From Eonycteris spelaea (lineage: Eukaryota; Chordata; Mammalia; Chiroptera; Pteropodidae), in contig PUFA01000144.1 of assembly GCA_003508835.1 (NCBI GenBank), forward strand, positions 992,001 through 1,056,000: a stretch of 64,000 nucleotides of DNA, read 5' to 3'. Position numbers and translations under genes: made by a program. The notes beneath the pieces were generated by a model. It saw only the letters and a list, made by a program, of their open reading frames with translations. It was not told the DNA's origin and did not search any database. Position 1 is the stretch's first letter. Each line of letters opens with the position of its first letter. Shown here piece by piece: positions 50,951 through 62,389 of the stretch.

Positions 50951-51564
50951 CTTATTATTTAAATCATACATCTATTAATTTCTATTATTGATTTGCCTAT
51001 TTAGCGAGTAAAGGGAAACAGGCTTGGTTAATATATTTGTTAAAGAGTAAAAAAGACCTTTGGCCTAAAGTCCCCTCCCCTCTCAGACTCTAGGGACCCC
51101 GTCTGGTTTAACACCATTTCTGCTAACAATGGACTGAAGACCCTTATCAATAGCCAGAGGATCTGAGTCACCAGTTTTCAGGGCAATTATCAGGATTTGA
51201 GGAAGAGGGCCTTTTTTATTCCAAAGAAAGGAGGGAAGAAAACAACTAGGTTTACTAAAAAGATTAACTCTGCAAGAGATGTCCTGTTTCATTTCCTGCT
51301 AAAAGATTAAGAATTTTATAAGCGATGTCCTGTCTCAATGGGAGACACTATCATACAGTTTTGGTGTTTGATGAGAACGAATTCTCTTCATTTGTTGTAT
51401 TTAGCAGATTATATTTAATCTTTAGTTTTGTATAAATTATTAACTTTTTTAATATACACATGCTACAGAAAAATCAGTATAATGACAAACAACACAGAAA
51501 AACTATACAGGAACAATGGAATATAATCACTGTATATTTTAATATGTATCTTCACATTGTTATT

Positions 51565-51605
51565 TGTGTATGTGCACGTGCGCGTACACGTGCACACGTA
51601 TGCAT
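51565..51605. repeat. 41-bp perfect alternating purine/pyrimidine tract (Z-DNA type)
   Basis: Every base from 51565 to 51605 alternates pyrimidine and purine, mostly TG, CA and CG steps with ACGTGCGCGT in the centre. It is not a simple dinucleotide repeat. Confidence 0.95.
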
Positions 51606-51619
51606 CTGGGGAGAGAGAC

Positions 51620-52310
51620 AAACAAACAATTAATATTAACAGATGCAGGACAGGACAAATTTCCCCAAGTCTGGGAGACCAGGCCTTGCACCGAGAGAAG
51701 AGAGTCCTATGGCGGAGAGTCTAGAAAGAATTCAACACACACACCAAAGTTCAAGTCAAAAGGAAAGTTTATCAGAAAAAGGATAACACTCCACAGACAG
51801 AGCATGGTCTCCTCACAGAGGCAGAGAGTGAGAGGGACAGTGAGAGAGAAAAAGAAAAGGCATTAAGAGGGATCTTAGTATTTGGGGAATTTAGTTTATA
51901 CGTCATTCTTGAGAACCTGTGAGTTATAGTTTAAAAGACTTTGTTAACCCATTTCCTTTGATAGGAAGGGGAAGAGTATGTAGTGCGAAAAGGTAAGAAT
52001 ATGCAGAGTCTAAGGCCAGCTGGCAGTTCCCAGCTTTAATCCTTAGGTCCCCGGTGGTTTTAGCCATAGGCAATGACTCTTGGTTTCTGTTTCCCCTTTA
52101 CAGGTATGGGGTGGTGGTGTGAGGCGGGGGCGGGGGGGGGGGGGGGGGGGGGTGGGAATGGGCTTTTAGCAATCCCTGGAGAAATCTTCCTTTGTTCTGC
52201 AGGTGTCCTCCTGGCCTGGCTACAGGGCTGATCAGTATATTATAGTCTCTGATTGTGGCTTGATTAACATTTTAAATTCTCCTGCCTCCTCCCTACATTA
52301 AAACTGTAGA
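51620..52310 (-). mobile_element. ERV-type LTR, inverted, holding a 21-G run
   Basis: The stretch has the layout of an inverted ERV LTR: CAGGACAGGACAAATTTCCC, TCCTATGGCGGAGAGTCTAG, AAAGGAAAGTTTATCAGAAA (reversed polyadenylation region) and a G+A-rich then U3-like body ending in TCCTGCCTCC near 52290. It resembles, but is not a copy of, the LTR at 50138. The G run is at 52132-52152. No internal coding sequence. Confidence 0.55.
52132..52152. repeat. 21-base G run (G-quadruplex type)
   Basis: Twenty-one Gs in a row follow GGCGGGGGC, so the whole 52124-52152 stretch is nearly all G on the plus strand. Confidence 0.95.
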
Positions 52311-53174
52311 ACTTACTAGAGCCTTTAGTTTGTATATCCAAAAATATCATATAGTATGCAATGTTTCTCAAATGTATTTTAACTACCCAAACTCTTTCCT
52401 CAAAACTAATATTAATAGCACTAAATGTACTAGTGTTCCATAAATGAGTGTTCCCATAAATACTGAGAAATACTGCATTCGATACACATCTGAGGATATT
52501 GCATTGTATATCTCACTTGTTGAGGGTATAGAACAGATTCATGCCATCATTAATTTTTGAAATAAACAGAAGCAACCTTTATTTTGCTCTAATTATGTGA
52601 AATGAACTTAAGGGGACTCCCTCCTTTCTCTCTTCCTGCCATATTTCGTGAGACAACGGTCAGGAAGAGCATGCCGGCAGCAGAAAGCCACAGTCCTCAA
52701 CAACTGATGCCTGCCTAAGAAACCCACCAGGAGAATAACCACCAGTCCAGAGTTTCTTTCTCACAGCAGTGGCAATAGGTGTGGGGAAACGAATTCACGA
52801 ACTCTTGGCTGCAATCACAAAAGAGGGAGGAGAAAAAAAGATGACTCAGTAGTTTGAAACACCCCTTTTAATTCACCCCACTTTTATGATGACAGAACCA
52901 CCCATATTCATTTGCACTGGCTACCTGGCCCTCCCCATTCCTTGCAGTCTTACTTGAGTGCCGAACGGAGTGCTCCAAGCTGGCCATCGCTTGAAAAAAA
53001 GTAGTTTAGAGATGAGTCAGCCAATGGCTGAGACTCAGGGAGATTGCCCGTTATTTCCATTGCTGGGGCTGAGGGCCACCAAGTTTCCTATGTATTCTGA
53101 GGCCTGGGCGGTTTACTTGAATTATGGGATCTCACCTGTATTCTTCTAAAGATCACTTTTTATTGTTTAAATGA
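52311..53174. other. Intergenic between LTRs, unassigned
   Basis: No recognised feature. 52600-53150 is slightly more G+C-rich, with a 63-codon frame at 52958-53149 that has no recognisable content. Confidence 0.5.
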
Positions 53175-53753
53175 GTGAAGGATAGCAGAATTTGCCACCC
53201 CCAAATAGGCCACTTTGGTGTAAGGGTTATTTTAAGCAGGCAACTGAGCTGTACAGGTACAAGAAAAGCTCTCTGTCTTCCCTTTATTTGCCTAAAAGCA
53301 GGACAAAATTTGTAAAGGTGTGTCCCCTCCCCTCACTACAAGAAAGGTCAGAAGTTCATCATTGAGAATGCTCTAGACCTTTACAAACCCAGAGGAGGCA
53401 CCAGAGAAATTTACATAACAAACCTTGCTGAAACTAGCCCTGATCAGCCATTAGTTTCCTGGATAACTTTGCCTTCCCACAATTTGCCATTCCTAGAAGA
53501 TCAAAGTCCTTATCCTTTGTCTTGTCACTTCTCTATAAAATTACCGTTTTTTGTTAAAATGCTATCTCAGTCCAAGTTCTAAAAACCTCTTTGAATTACT
53601 CAACACTGGGCACTCCCAGGTGTAAGTGTGATTTACATGGTAATAAACCTCTGTTTGATTTTCCCTTGTTAATCTATCTTTTGTCAGTCTAATTTGCAGG
53701 GCCCCAGCCAATGAAGGTAAGATGGGAGAAAGAAAATAAAAGTTTTCCCCTAC
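53175..53753 (+). mobile_element. ERV-type solo LTR, plus strand
   Basis: It begins near AGAATTTGCCACCCCCAAAT, with CACTTTGGTGTAAGGGTTAT and TTATTTTAAGCAGGC as U3 text. A promoter-like CTCTATAAAATTACCG lies at about 53531, the AATAAA signal at 53642-53647, and CTTTTGTCAGTCTAATTTGC, CCCCAGCCAATGAAGG and the CCTACA end near 53753 form R/U5. The order of promoter, AATAAA and U5 fits one complete LTR of an ERVL- or ERV1-type element. No internal sequence. Confidence 0.65.
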
Positions 53754-54789
53754 ATGCTCAGAGTGGGTTTCCTTCCAGCCAACCAAATAATATTTTAATA
53801 AAGTTGAGGCGGGAAAGGAAATGGTATATTCAGAATGTACACTAAGGTTTTAAAACTGATGTTTGCCTTTTTTTCTTCATATTTGGTTTATATTTCCTAG
53901 AATGAATAACGAATATGTATTACTTTTATGCTACAAAATGAAAAGACGATCAAGTTGTTTTTACAAATAGGATCACAGAGGAAGATGGGCCCAGGCACTT
54001 GGGATGCACTGCTTACCACAAGTGACCTTACTCAGTTTGGATCTGACTTTTTTTTGGAAGTTAAGGAAACACGTTGAGACAGGAGACATATGGGTTATTT
54101 AGTCTGATAAAATTAAGGAAATATAATTTTCCAAAGACACAAGGTTTTTTCCTGGCAATGAATTTAAGGAAAAATTTTGAATGTGTGTGGGTTTGTTCAA
54201 GGTACACTGAGTGATTTAATAAATATCTTAAAATGTGGTTTTGCAAAAGACAGAATGTTCTTCAAATAGATTTTTACATTATCATGCTGTAAAAACTAGG
54301 GGACTTATATTACATCTTGCCATGGTGAAGACATTTCTGTAAGAGACCAAAATAATAAGATCAAGGTAAGTTCCATTCTCCAGATATTACCTAATGTAAG
54401 GTAATAGACCCAGGCTTTCACTCTTGCCTACTACTTCAGAGCCAAATTCAGAATTTTATTGCATTTTCCAAAGTAGAACCAAATTCACATTACTTTTAAC
54501 AATGGACATTATTTGTGGTTAGTTAGTAATCCACATTCCTCACCAAGCACCAGAAACTTAATTGAACTCCAGTAGAGTTTGTTCCTCTTTCCAGATACCC
54601 ATTTCTCTTTTTTCTCTTCCCCAAATCACTACAAATCCTCTCTGTGATCCTGGTTTAATTTTTGTTCTCAACCTAGGATAATCCAGCTCTTGTCTACCTT
54701 ACTCAATAAAACAAAAGCCTGGTTTGGTTAGTGGAGTAACTTCCATTTATCGTTCTCAAGCAAGAAGCTAACGCTTTATCAGCCTACAA
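53754..54789. other. Intergenic, unassigned
   Basis: A+T-rich, no feature recognised. Confidence 0.5.
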
Positions 54790-57350
54790 AAAAATGACCT
54801 ATAAGGACTTTTGCTTTTGACACGATGGTGGACCAGATAATTTCCTCTTACAAAACAACTAAAACTTACATCAAACACAATTTTTATTATACTGCTTATA
54901 TCACAGCAAATAGATAACATTCCAAGGGGGGGGGAATAAAAACCCAATGAATCTTGGTGCTTCCAAAAAGGTAGAGTTGAATAGGAGCTGAATGACATGT
55001 TGCAGATCGCTCCTGCAATCTAGAAACCAAAACTGCCATGTCAGTAGCAAGAGGGACTCTTGAAGCTTCAAATATGGATTAAAAGTGGTGGATTTGTAGC
55101 AGTCCCTGGCTCCTGGAAGGGTGAATAAAAATCATAGCTGGAGGGAGCATCTTCAGTTGGGGTCACATATTTTTCAACAGATGAATATCAACTAAATATC
55201 AGCTAACAATCAAAGATCACCCCAACTAAGTAGATGAAAAAAAAGAGAGAGAGAGAAAGAGATTCCGCACAAACGATAAACAACAAATTTAGGTCACCGA
55301 GAATTTCAGATATAATACAACAGCGGATAGGAAATATAAAATAGCTATGGATGAAAGTTTAAAGAAATAGAAGATGAAATTACAAAGATGAAGTATGTCA
55401 AAAGAGGTGGCTATGAAAAAAAATTCCAAATCCAATGAGACCAAATAGCAGCTATCCATTTCCAAAAAAAAAAAAAAAAAAACCATTGTAGGTGTGGGGG
55501 GAAAAATCAAATATCCACCAGCAGTAGAATGGATACATTTTGGACAATAGTATACTATATTTCAATGAAAACAAACTATTTAGAGCCATACACAATACTA
55601 TAAATAAATCTTTCAATGCTAAACAAAAGAAATAAGATCCTCAAGAATAGGATTATAGGATTTCATGTAGTTCTAAATCAAGTGCAATTAAGCTACAGCA
55701 ATCAAAAACAGTTTGGTGTTTGCATAAAGGCAGTAGTATAGACCAATAGAATAGAATAGACAGCCCAGAAATAAACTGTTGTGTATATAGTCAAATGATT
55801 TCAACAATGGTGCAAAAACCCTTCAGTGGAGAAAAGTTTTTCCAACAAATAATGTTGGAAATACTGGTATTCAGATGCAAAAAAAAAATGAAGTTAGACC
55901 CTTACCTTACACCGTATAAAAATTAACTGAAAATGGATCAAAAATTTTAATATAAGACAAAAAAGTATAAAACTCTTAGAAGAAAACATAGGGGAAAAGC
56001 TTTATGACATTGAGTTTGGCAATGATTTCTTGGATATGATACCAAAAGCAATAAAAGTAAAAATAGGTAGATTGGACTGCATCAAAATTAAAAACTTTTC
56101 TGCACCAAAGGCTATAATCAACAGCATATAAGAAATAGGAGAAAATATTTGTAAATCATATATCTGCTAAGGGGTTAATATATAAAGAACTTCTACTACT
56201 CAAAAACAAAAAGCCAGACAACTCTATTAAAAAATGGGTAAAGGACTTCAATAGACATTTTTCTAGAGAAGATATACAAATGGCCAACAAGCATATGAAA
56301 AGATGCTCAACATTAATAATCATTATGGAAATGCAAATCAAAATTATGAGATATCACCTCACAGCCAACAGGATGGCTGCTATCGAACAAACAAACAAAC
56401 AGAAAATAACAAGTGTTAGCAAACATGTGGCAAAGTGGGAATGTAGAATGGTGAAGCTGCTGTGGAAAACAGTATCATGTTTCCTTAAAAAAATCAAAAA
56501 TAGAGCTACCATACGGTCAGCAATACCACTTATAAGTATATATCCAAAGTAATTGAAAGCAGAGTCTTGAAGAGATAATTGTATACTCATATTCATAGCA
56601 GCATTATTCACATAGCCAATGAGGGGAAGCACCCCAATTGTCCACTGACAGGTAAATAGATAAACAAATGTGACATATACATGCAATATTATTTGGCCTT
56701 AAAAAAAACAAGCAAATTCTGACACATTCTACAATGTGGATGAAACTTGAGGACTTTATGGATTGTGAAATAAGCTAGTCACAAAAGGACAAATATTGTA
56801 TGATTTCATTTATATGAGGTATTTAAAGTAGTCAAACTCATAGAAAGAGGAAGTATGGTGGTTACCAAGGGCTGGGTGTGGGGATATGGGAGTCATTGTT
56901 TAGTGAGTATAAAGTTTCAGTTGTGCAAGATGAAAAGTTCTGGAGTTCTGTTGCACAACCATGTGAGTGTACTTGACACTATTGGACTGTTTTGAACTTA
57001 AAAATAGTTGAGAGGAAAATTCTTGTGTTACATATCTTTTAATATACTTAAAAAATTTGAAAAAACAAGCAAGTTGTTATACTGGTTAGAGATACACTTT
57101 CATGTTTGCACTTATATGTGCATATAAATTATAAAGGAAAACAGGAAAATGATTGTCATGCAGTCAAGATAGAGGTGACCTTTGGAGGAGGGAGAAATAT
57201 ATGATGGGGAGGGGCACGTGAGGTTTCCGAGGCTGCTGTGAATGTTCTGTTTCTTGACTTGCGTTGTGGTTACACATATTTATTTCATCATTTTTCTTTA
57301 AACTGTTTAGGTGTTTTATGCACTATTCAGTATATATACTTTAAAAAAAT
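54790..57350 (+). mobile_element. L1 elements: 5'/ORF1-like part, then ORF2 C-terminal half and 3' ends
   Basis: At 54790-55460 the text resembles a HAL1/L1M start and ORF1 (ACACGATGGTGGACC, then lysine- and glutamate-rich fragments), ending in a 19-A run at 55464-55482. From about 55680 to 57060 the L1 ORF2 C-terminal region is clear: AATAGAATAGACAGCCCAGA, GGATATGATACCAAAAGCAA, ATGGCCAACAAGCATATGAA, CATAGCAGCATTATTCACAT. A third, older L1M 3' end occupies about 57080-57350 (TGTTCTGTTTCTTGACTTGC). Frames such as 56280-56552 and, on the other strand, 56354-56686 are remnants or shadows of ORF2. Confidence 0.75.
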
Positions 57351-57434
57351 AGATAACTGTTTCATATGTGCAAAAAATATATGAACAGTTTTAAAAATTA
57401 TGAAGTAAATATGTGTGTATATGCAAATATACAT

Positions 57435-57932
57435 ATGTATTTGTTTCTTTGTGCTGCTATAACAAATAATAACAAAATTAGTGGCTTAAAACAACACAAA
57501 TTTATTATCTTATAGTTTGAAGGTCAAAAGTCCTAAAATAAGGTGTTGGCAGGTCTGAGTTTCTTCTGCTGGCTCTGGGAGAAAAATCCTTTCCTTGCCT
57601 TTTCTAGCTTCTAAAGGCTCATGGCCCCTTTTGAAGAAGGCTCCATTTTCAAAACCAGCAGCATAGCATCTTCCAATCTCTCTCTGCTTCTGTCATCAGG
57701 TTACCTTTTCCTGATTCTGATCCACCTGCCTTCCTTTTATAAGGACCCTTGTGATTACATTGGGCCCAATTGAATAATCAAGGATAATCTCCCCAACTCA
57801 AAATCCTTAACTTAATTGTATCTGCAATGTTTCTTTTGCCAGTGAAGGTAATATTAACATATTCACAAATTCCAGGGATTAGGATATGGGAGTTTTAGGG
57901 AGACTTTTATTCAGCCTATTGTAAAGTGTTTA
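57435..57932 (-). mobile_element. MaLR-type solo LTR, inverted
   Basis: TTCTTTGTGCTGCTATAACA, TTAGTGGCTTAAAACAACAC, TATAAGGACCCTTGTGATTA, AATCAAGGATAATCTCCCCA and TTTTATTCAGCCTATTGTA are the reverse complement of a complete MaLR-type LTR. It sits between an L1 3' end and an inverted L1 ORF2 piece. Confidence 0.8.
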
Positions 57933-57939
57933 TTATTGA

Positions 57940-58270
57940 ATTTTGAGAATTCGTCATATATTTTAGATATAGTACAGAAATATAATCTGCAATTTTCCCC
58001 CCCAATTTGTGCTTTTTCTTTTCATTTTCTCAGGAGTGTTTTTGAGGAGCAGTTGTTAATTTTGAAGAATTCCAATTCACCAGTTTGTTTTTCTTATGGA
58101 TTATGAATTTGCTGTTGTATCTAAGAAATATTTGCCTAACCTAGATTCTCAATGATTTTTTTCTTATTTTTTTCTGCAATTTTTATAGTTTTAGGTCTTA
58201 CATTTAGAGCTATTATGTATTTTGAGTTAAATTTTATAAGATGTGAGGCATGGGTCTTTTTTGAACTTTA
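57940..58270 (-). mobile_element. L1 ORF2 fragment, antisense
   Basis: The plus strand reads as L1 ORF2 in reverse: GTATCTAAGAAATATTTGCC, TTTATAGTTTTAGGTCTTAC, then ATTTTGAGTTAAATTTTATA and GATGTGAGGCATGGGTC. It abuts the inverted MLT1-type LTR that ends near 57930. Confidence 0.65.
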
Positions 58271-59069
58271 AATCTTGAACGAATGATGTAAAGGCTAAAA
58301 TGGAGCTGAAAGTCATCGGCTGCAGTGGTGGTTAGTGGTGGATGGTCAAAACTAGCAGCAGCCTCTTGGCTATAGTATTCCTTCTAGAACATCTCTGATT
58401 TCTGTCTCCTGGTATGACAAAGTCACTACACTGAAGAGAGAAATTGCATTTGTGTACAACAAAATATTTTTTAAAATCCCTAAAAAATAGTATCACCCAA
58501 ATAACATCGACAACAAACAAAAACACCTTACTTAGAAATCAGCTTGAGATGATAACTTTCCTTTTCTCTACAACATTTTTAAATGTTTTAAAAAAGGATT
58601 TATTATAGACATTGAAGAAGAATGATTTACTTTTTAAAAATTTATTTTTATTTAAGGGTTTTATTTGAGGAGTTATGTGAGGAGTTACGTGAGGAAACGT
58701 GAATGGAACAGCATCATTTTTAATCACGGTGATATTTATATACATTGATGTCCTAGAATATTGCTTATTTGGCCAAATTTTAATGCAGCCCTTAGTTTAT
58801 ATGCCTCTTTTCACGTTCCATAATGGAAGTATTTTTTCTCCATTATTATATTCTAATATTATGTTCTTACTTTGTAATATTTGGGAGAAGGGGAAAGAAA
58901 TATGAGTTCTCAAAACACTCTGGATCTTTAAATGCTTAAAAGTTATTTTTGTGTTTATCTTTATGATGTTGTCCATTGTGTTTATTTTATAAGTGATGAC
59001 ATATAGGTTTGCATGGATATATCTGAATGAGCATTTGCAAATGCTAAATGCTACAGGATCAGAGATGGG
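58271..59069. other. Intergenic, unassigned
   Basis: A+T-rich; no element recognised apart from short inverted repeats such as GAGGAGTTATGTGAGGAGTTACGTGAGG at 58668-58695, which is really a short direct repeat of GAGGAGTTA(T/C)GT. Confidence 0.45.
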
Positions 59070-59245
59070 AGAATGTGGGTATTGGTGCTAGGTAGATCTG
59101 GGTTTCATTTTCAGCTTTGGCACTTATTAGACTTTAGAGAGTTTCTTAGTCTCTCGGAGGCTCAATTTTCCTTCTGTAAGAAGGAGATAATGATACTTGC
59201 TTTGGATTTACAGACGAGGTTCTTTACAAACCTAGCCATAAAGAG
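59070..59245 (+). mobile_element. MIR SINE fragment
   Basis: GTAGATCTGGGTTTCATTTT, AGTCTCTCGGAGGCTCAATT and TTCTGTAAGAAGGAGATAAT match MIR. Confidence 0.65.
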
Positions 59246-59388
59246 GAGGCCATGGGGGTTAAGAGGAGACAGAATTCTGGGCTAGATCCTGAGGCATGGA
59301 TAGGACACTTTCTCTAATTTTTGCTCTTCACCTGCTTTTTTGTTTCTGTGGCAAAATATGCATCTCTCCTCCACTCCTGCTTTTGCTG

Positions 59389-59400
59389 TTACCATGGTAA
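59389..59400. promoter_or_regulatory. X-box-like palindrome
   Basis: TTACCATGGTAA is a perfect 12-bp palindrome with flanking G, one symmetrical base pair away from the RFX X-box. The surrounding 59330-59640 has no recognised repeat, in contrast to both sides. Confidence 0.35.
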
Positions 59401-59814
59401 TCAGGTTCTATTTAGCTGGAGTTTGTGACAGGACAGATTTTTGCGATTTGTGAAATCTCACTCTCTAAAATAAGGGCCAGGCAGTCACAGCAGCAGTAAA
59501 CAACGTGTGTGGCACAGCTTTTGCCACCTCTCAGTCACACAGTAAGTGGAGGACCAATTGCCAGCCTGGCATTGTGTCGGGTGCTGGATGTCCAGGTTAT
59601 CAGGCACAGTCATCATCTGAACTGGTAAGAGAGAACAGGTGAAGGTTGCCATTGGTTTTTCAGTTTGCCTTCCCTTCAGTTTCTTTTTTTATGCTGTGTG
59701 CCTCGTGTTCGGCCCCTTTTACCAACAAACTCCTGTTCTCCGATACTTCATTCTTACAAACTTGACACAGAAGTCATTTGGTGAGCGGGTTAAACAAAGG
59801 TTCTCATAATGATT

Positions 59815-60010
59815 AAGAAAACTTTTTATTATAGAACATTTTAAATAGTAAAGAAAGTGGGGCAGTACTCATAACCAGCTTCAATACATTGATCAATTCA
59901 TGCTCAATAATGTCCCCATGCAATTTCACCCTTACCCATATTTTTTGAAGCAAATCCTAAAAATTGTATCAGTCAATAAATATGTCAATAGAACCTCTAA
60001 AAGATAAAAA
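59815..60010 (-). mobile_element. L1M-like fragment, antisense
   Basis: The passage with CAGCTTCAATACATTGATCA, TTTTTTGAAGCAAATCCTAA and AACCTCTAAAAGATA follows a repeat block common in old L1 3' regions. The assignment is by wording only and moderately sure. Confidence 0.45.
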
Positions 60011-60472
60011 TTTTTGTGTTGTTGTTTGTGTATGTGTTTAGTATGACTACATTATCATTTCAACTGACCTTGAAGATACTCTTGATCACTCTTGGAGAAG
60101 TTATGAAGAATAAAATTATTGACTTGTACGTCTTCCCAGGAAGGTTTAATTGCAAGCAGAATTTCTCTCCTGTAAAAAAAAAAAAAAAAAAAACCAAAAA
60201 AAAAACCAAAAAACACTAGAAAATCAAACAAAATATATGTAACAGCTTTTTCACACAGTGAACAGCAGGCAACAAAAGACTGCAAAACCTAAGAGGAGGA
60301 AATAGATAAAATGAGAAGTATGATTGTCCCATATTGTCTGAGGCCATTTCCAAGGCTTTGGAGCAGGAAAGAGAACTGAAACAGAACCTAGGAGACTCAC
60401 TGAACCTAGGAGAAGAGATCAATATTAGCAAAGGCTAGAACTTGGAGGGCAGAATATCAGTGAAGAGGGACT

Positions 60473-60475
<3 letters not shown>

Positions 60476-60522
<47 letters not shown>
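60476..60522. repeat. (GA)n microsatellite, about 23 copies
   Basis: Uninterrupted GA from 60476; a purine mirror-repeat tract that could form triplex DNA. Confidence 0.97.
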
Positions 60523-60525
<3 letters not shown>

Positions 60526-61028
60526 TGAGAATGTTCTGGATATTTGCAGACCCGTTTCCCTAGAATCTTTGCCTGACTACTGCTCTGCGCATGTGTGGGG
60601 CGAAATTCCACAAGACCGGGAAAGAACCACCATAAAGCAGTACGTTAAAGAATTCCTGGAGCTCACACGGGGCTGGGAATAGTTTGCAGTGCTGCCAGCT
60701 GGAATAGAAAGACCTTGTAACATTTGCAGCCCGTTTGTTGGACTTTACCGTCAACTTTGTGGAAACAAGCTGTTAATAGGCTAAAATATATAGAAAACAG
60801 ATGTAGGTAAATATTGTCCAATTTTGACCCCTGATGCAGAATCCACACTATGACATCCAGTTAGCAGAAACAGTCTCCTTTTAAATTGTGTGAAAATTCT
60901 GAGTGGCATAAAGAGAGGCATCTTTTAGTTCCTAATGATTTTTTAACGTTTCTTGGGTTGTATGTAAGCTTTTCCTCGTCTGTTCTATTTGATGTGCAGG
61001 AACTAGAAAAAGTGTGTGTGGGTACATA

Positions 61029-61029
<1 letters not shown>

Positions 61030-61083
<54 letters not shown>
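61030..61083. repeat. (AACT)n tetranucleotide repeat, about 13 copies
   Basis: Fifty-four bases of perfect ACTA/AACT repeat. Confidence 0.97.
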
Positions 61084-61770
61084 ATAGTTCTGAAATAGGA
61101 GTGTTTGCTGTTAACTTTGATCAGAGAGTTTAAAACAAACCCCTCGAAAATTAAGTTATTTTTTATCAGCATCCTTCCCTCCAAAAGCTGTTGATAGATA
61201 TTTAATTTCATAGGGAAGATTGATACGATTAATGACTCTAGGTTATATTATTTTCCAACCTCTCTATCCTGGTGGGATCAGTAGAATTCTAAGTTGATTA
61301 ATATTTTTTACTGCATACCCCTCTCAGTGTCTGCTCCTAATCAGGGATTTTTGGGGAGGAGGGGGTTGGCTTGCCCCTCAGAGCACCTAGATCACTATAC
61401 TTCTAGAAACAGATCATGGGCTTATACCAGTAATGCCTGCTTTGGTCATTTTTCAGTTCAAAAATCATTATTCTCTATGATACGCAACCTTGATTAATCA
61501 TTTATACATTTATGTATATGATAGAACAGAGCAACAACTGTTTTCCAGGAATAATCTTTGTCCTGGCTTTAAAAATTTTTGTAACCACCAAAGGCAGAAG
61601 TGGTACATTCATCTACTGACGTACAAATCACTTGTGCATTCCACCAACGTCAGCCTGTGCAAACGAAAGCGGTATTATCTTTTTACGCAAGGTGCTACTG
61701 TTGTGCTCCTGGCTCTTTTTCACTTAACAATACAGTATCCATTCATCCATTCATTTGTCGTTTAAATGGT

Positions 61771-61809
61771 ATTTGTAGGTCCCATTTGTAGGTCCCATTT
61801 GTAGGTCCC
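61771..61809. repeat. Three perfect copies of a 13-bp tandem unit
   Basis: ATTTGTAGGTCCC is repeated exactly three times, with a diverged CCAGGTCCC just after. Confidence 0.97.
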
Positions 61810-62389
61810 GTGCCAGGTCCCATTCTTGATGCTGGGGATACAGCCTGCCTTTTGGTGCATTGTCCTGCCACCAGCAGTAGTTTCAGGTTCAGAAGGAAAA
61901 TCCAACTAGTGGGGTTCAATAGGCTTGAGTCTTCTTACTCTGCAGATGGAAAACAGGTCAGGGAAAAACGGCATGCAAAACATCTTTGGTCTCATCAGTG
62001 ATTCAGCAACTCCATGCAGGAAGTGCAAACATACTTTCCATAAACGAGGTTAAGGTATGTGTGATTCATCTTGAAACAGAATGTAATGCCTTACTTAGTT
62101 CCTCACCTGTCTCTCTATATGATTCTAATTACATAGGCCCAAGGCTTGAGTTCCAGTTCATTTCTCTCTGAGTAAACAAGACAGATAACGGACTGCTGGT
62201 ATGCAATCGTCCTCGTTTATGCAAGGAAGCGGTGCTGTTAGAAGGCAAACCCAGGATCCTCTTCCCCAGCAGGACTGCTTCCCACCCTTTGCTTACCTAC
62301 ATACACACTCTCGGCGGAGATAGACAAAATAATAGTATTGCTAAATGTTATGATGACCAATAAAGGAGAAAGAAGTAGAGGATGATGGA

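Larger units (their letters stand above)
60011..62389. other. Intergenic with several simple repeats
   Basis: Holds an A-rich run (60174-60218), the GA microsatellite, the AACT microsatellite and the 13-bp tandem. 61090-61760 and 61810-62389 are otherwise unassigned. Confidence 0.55.

Noticed and set aside
56280..56686. 90-codon (plus) and 110-codon (minus) frames
   Set aside because: Both lie in an L1 ORF2 remnant; one is residual coding, the other its shadow.
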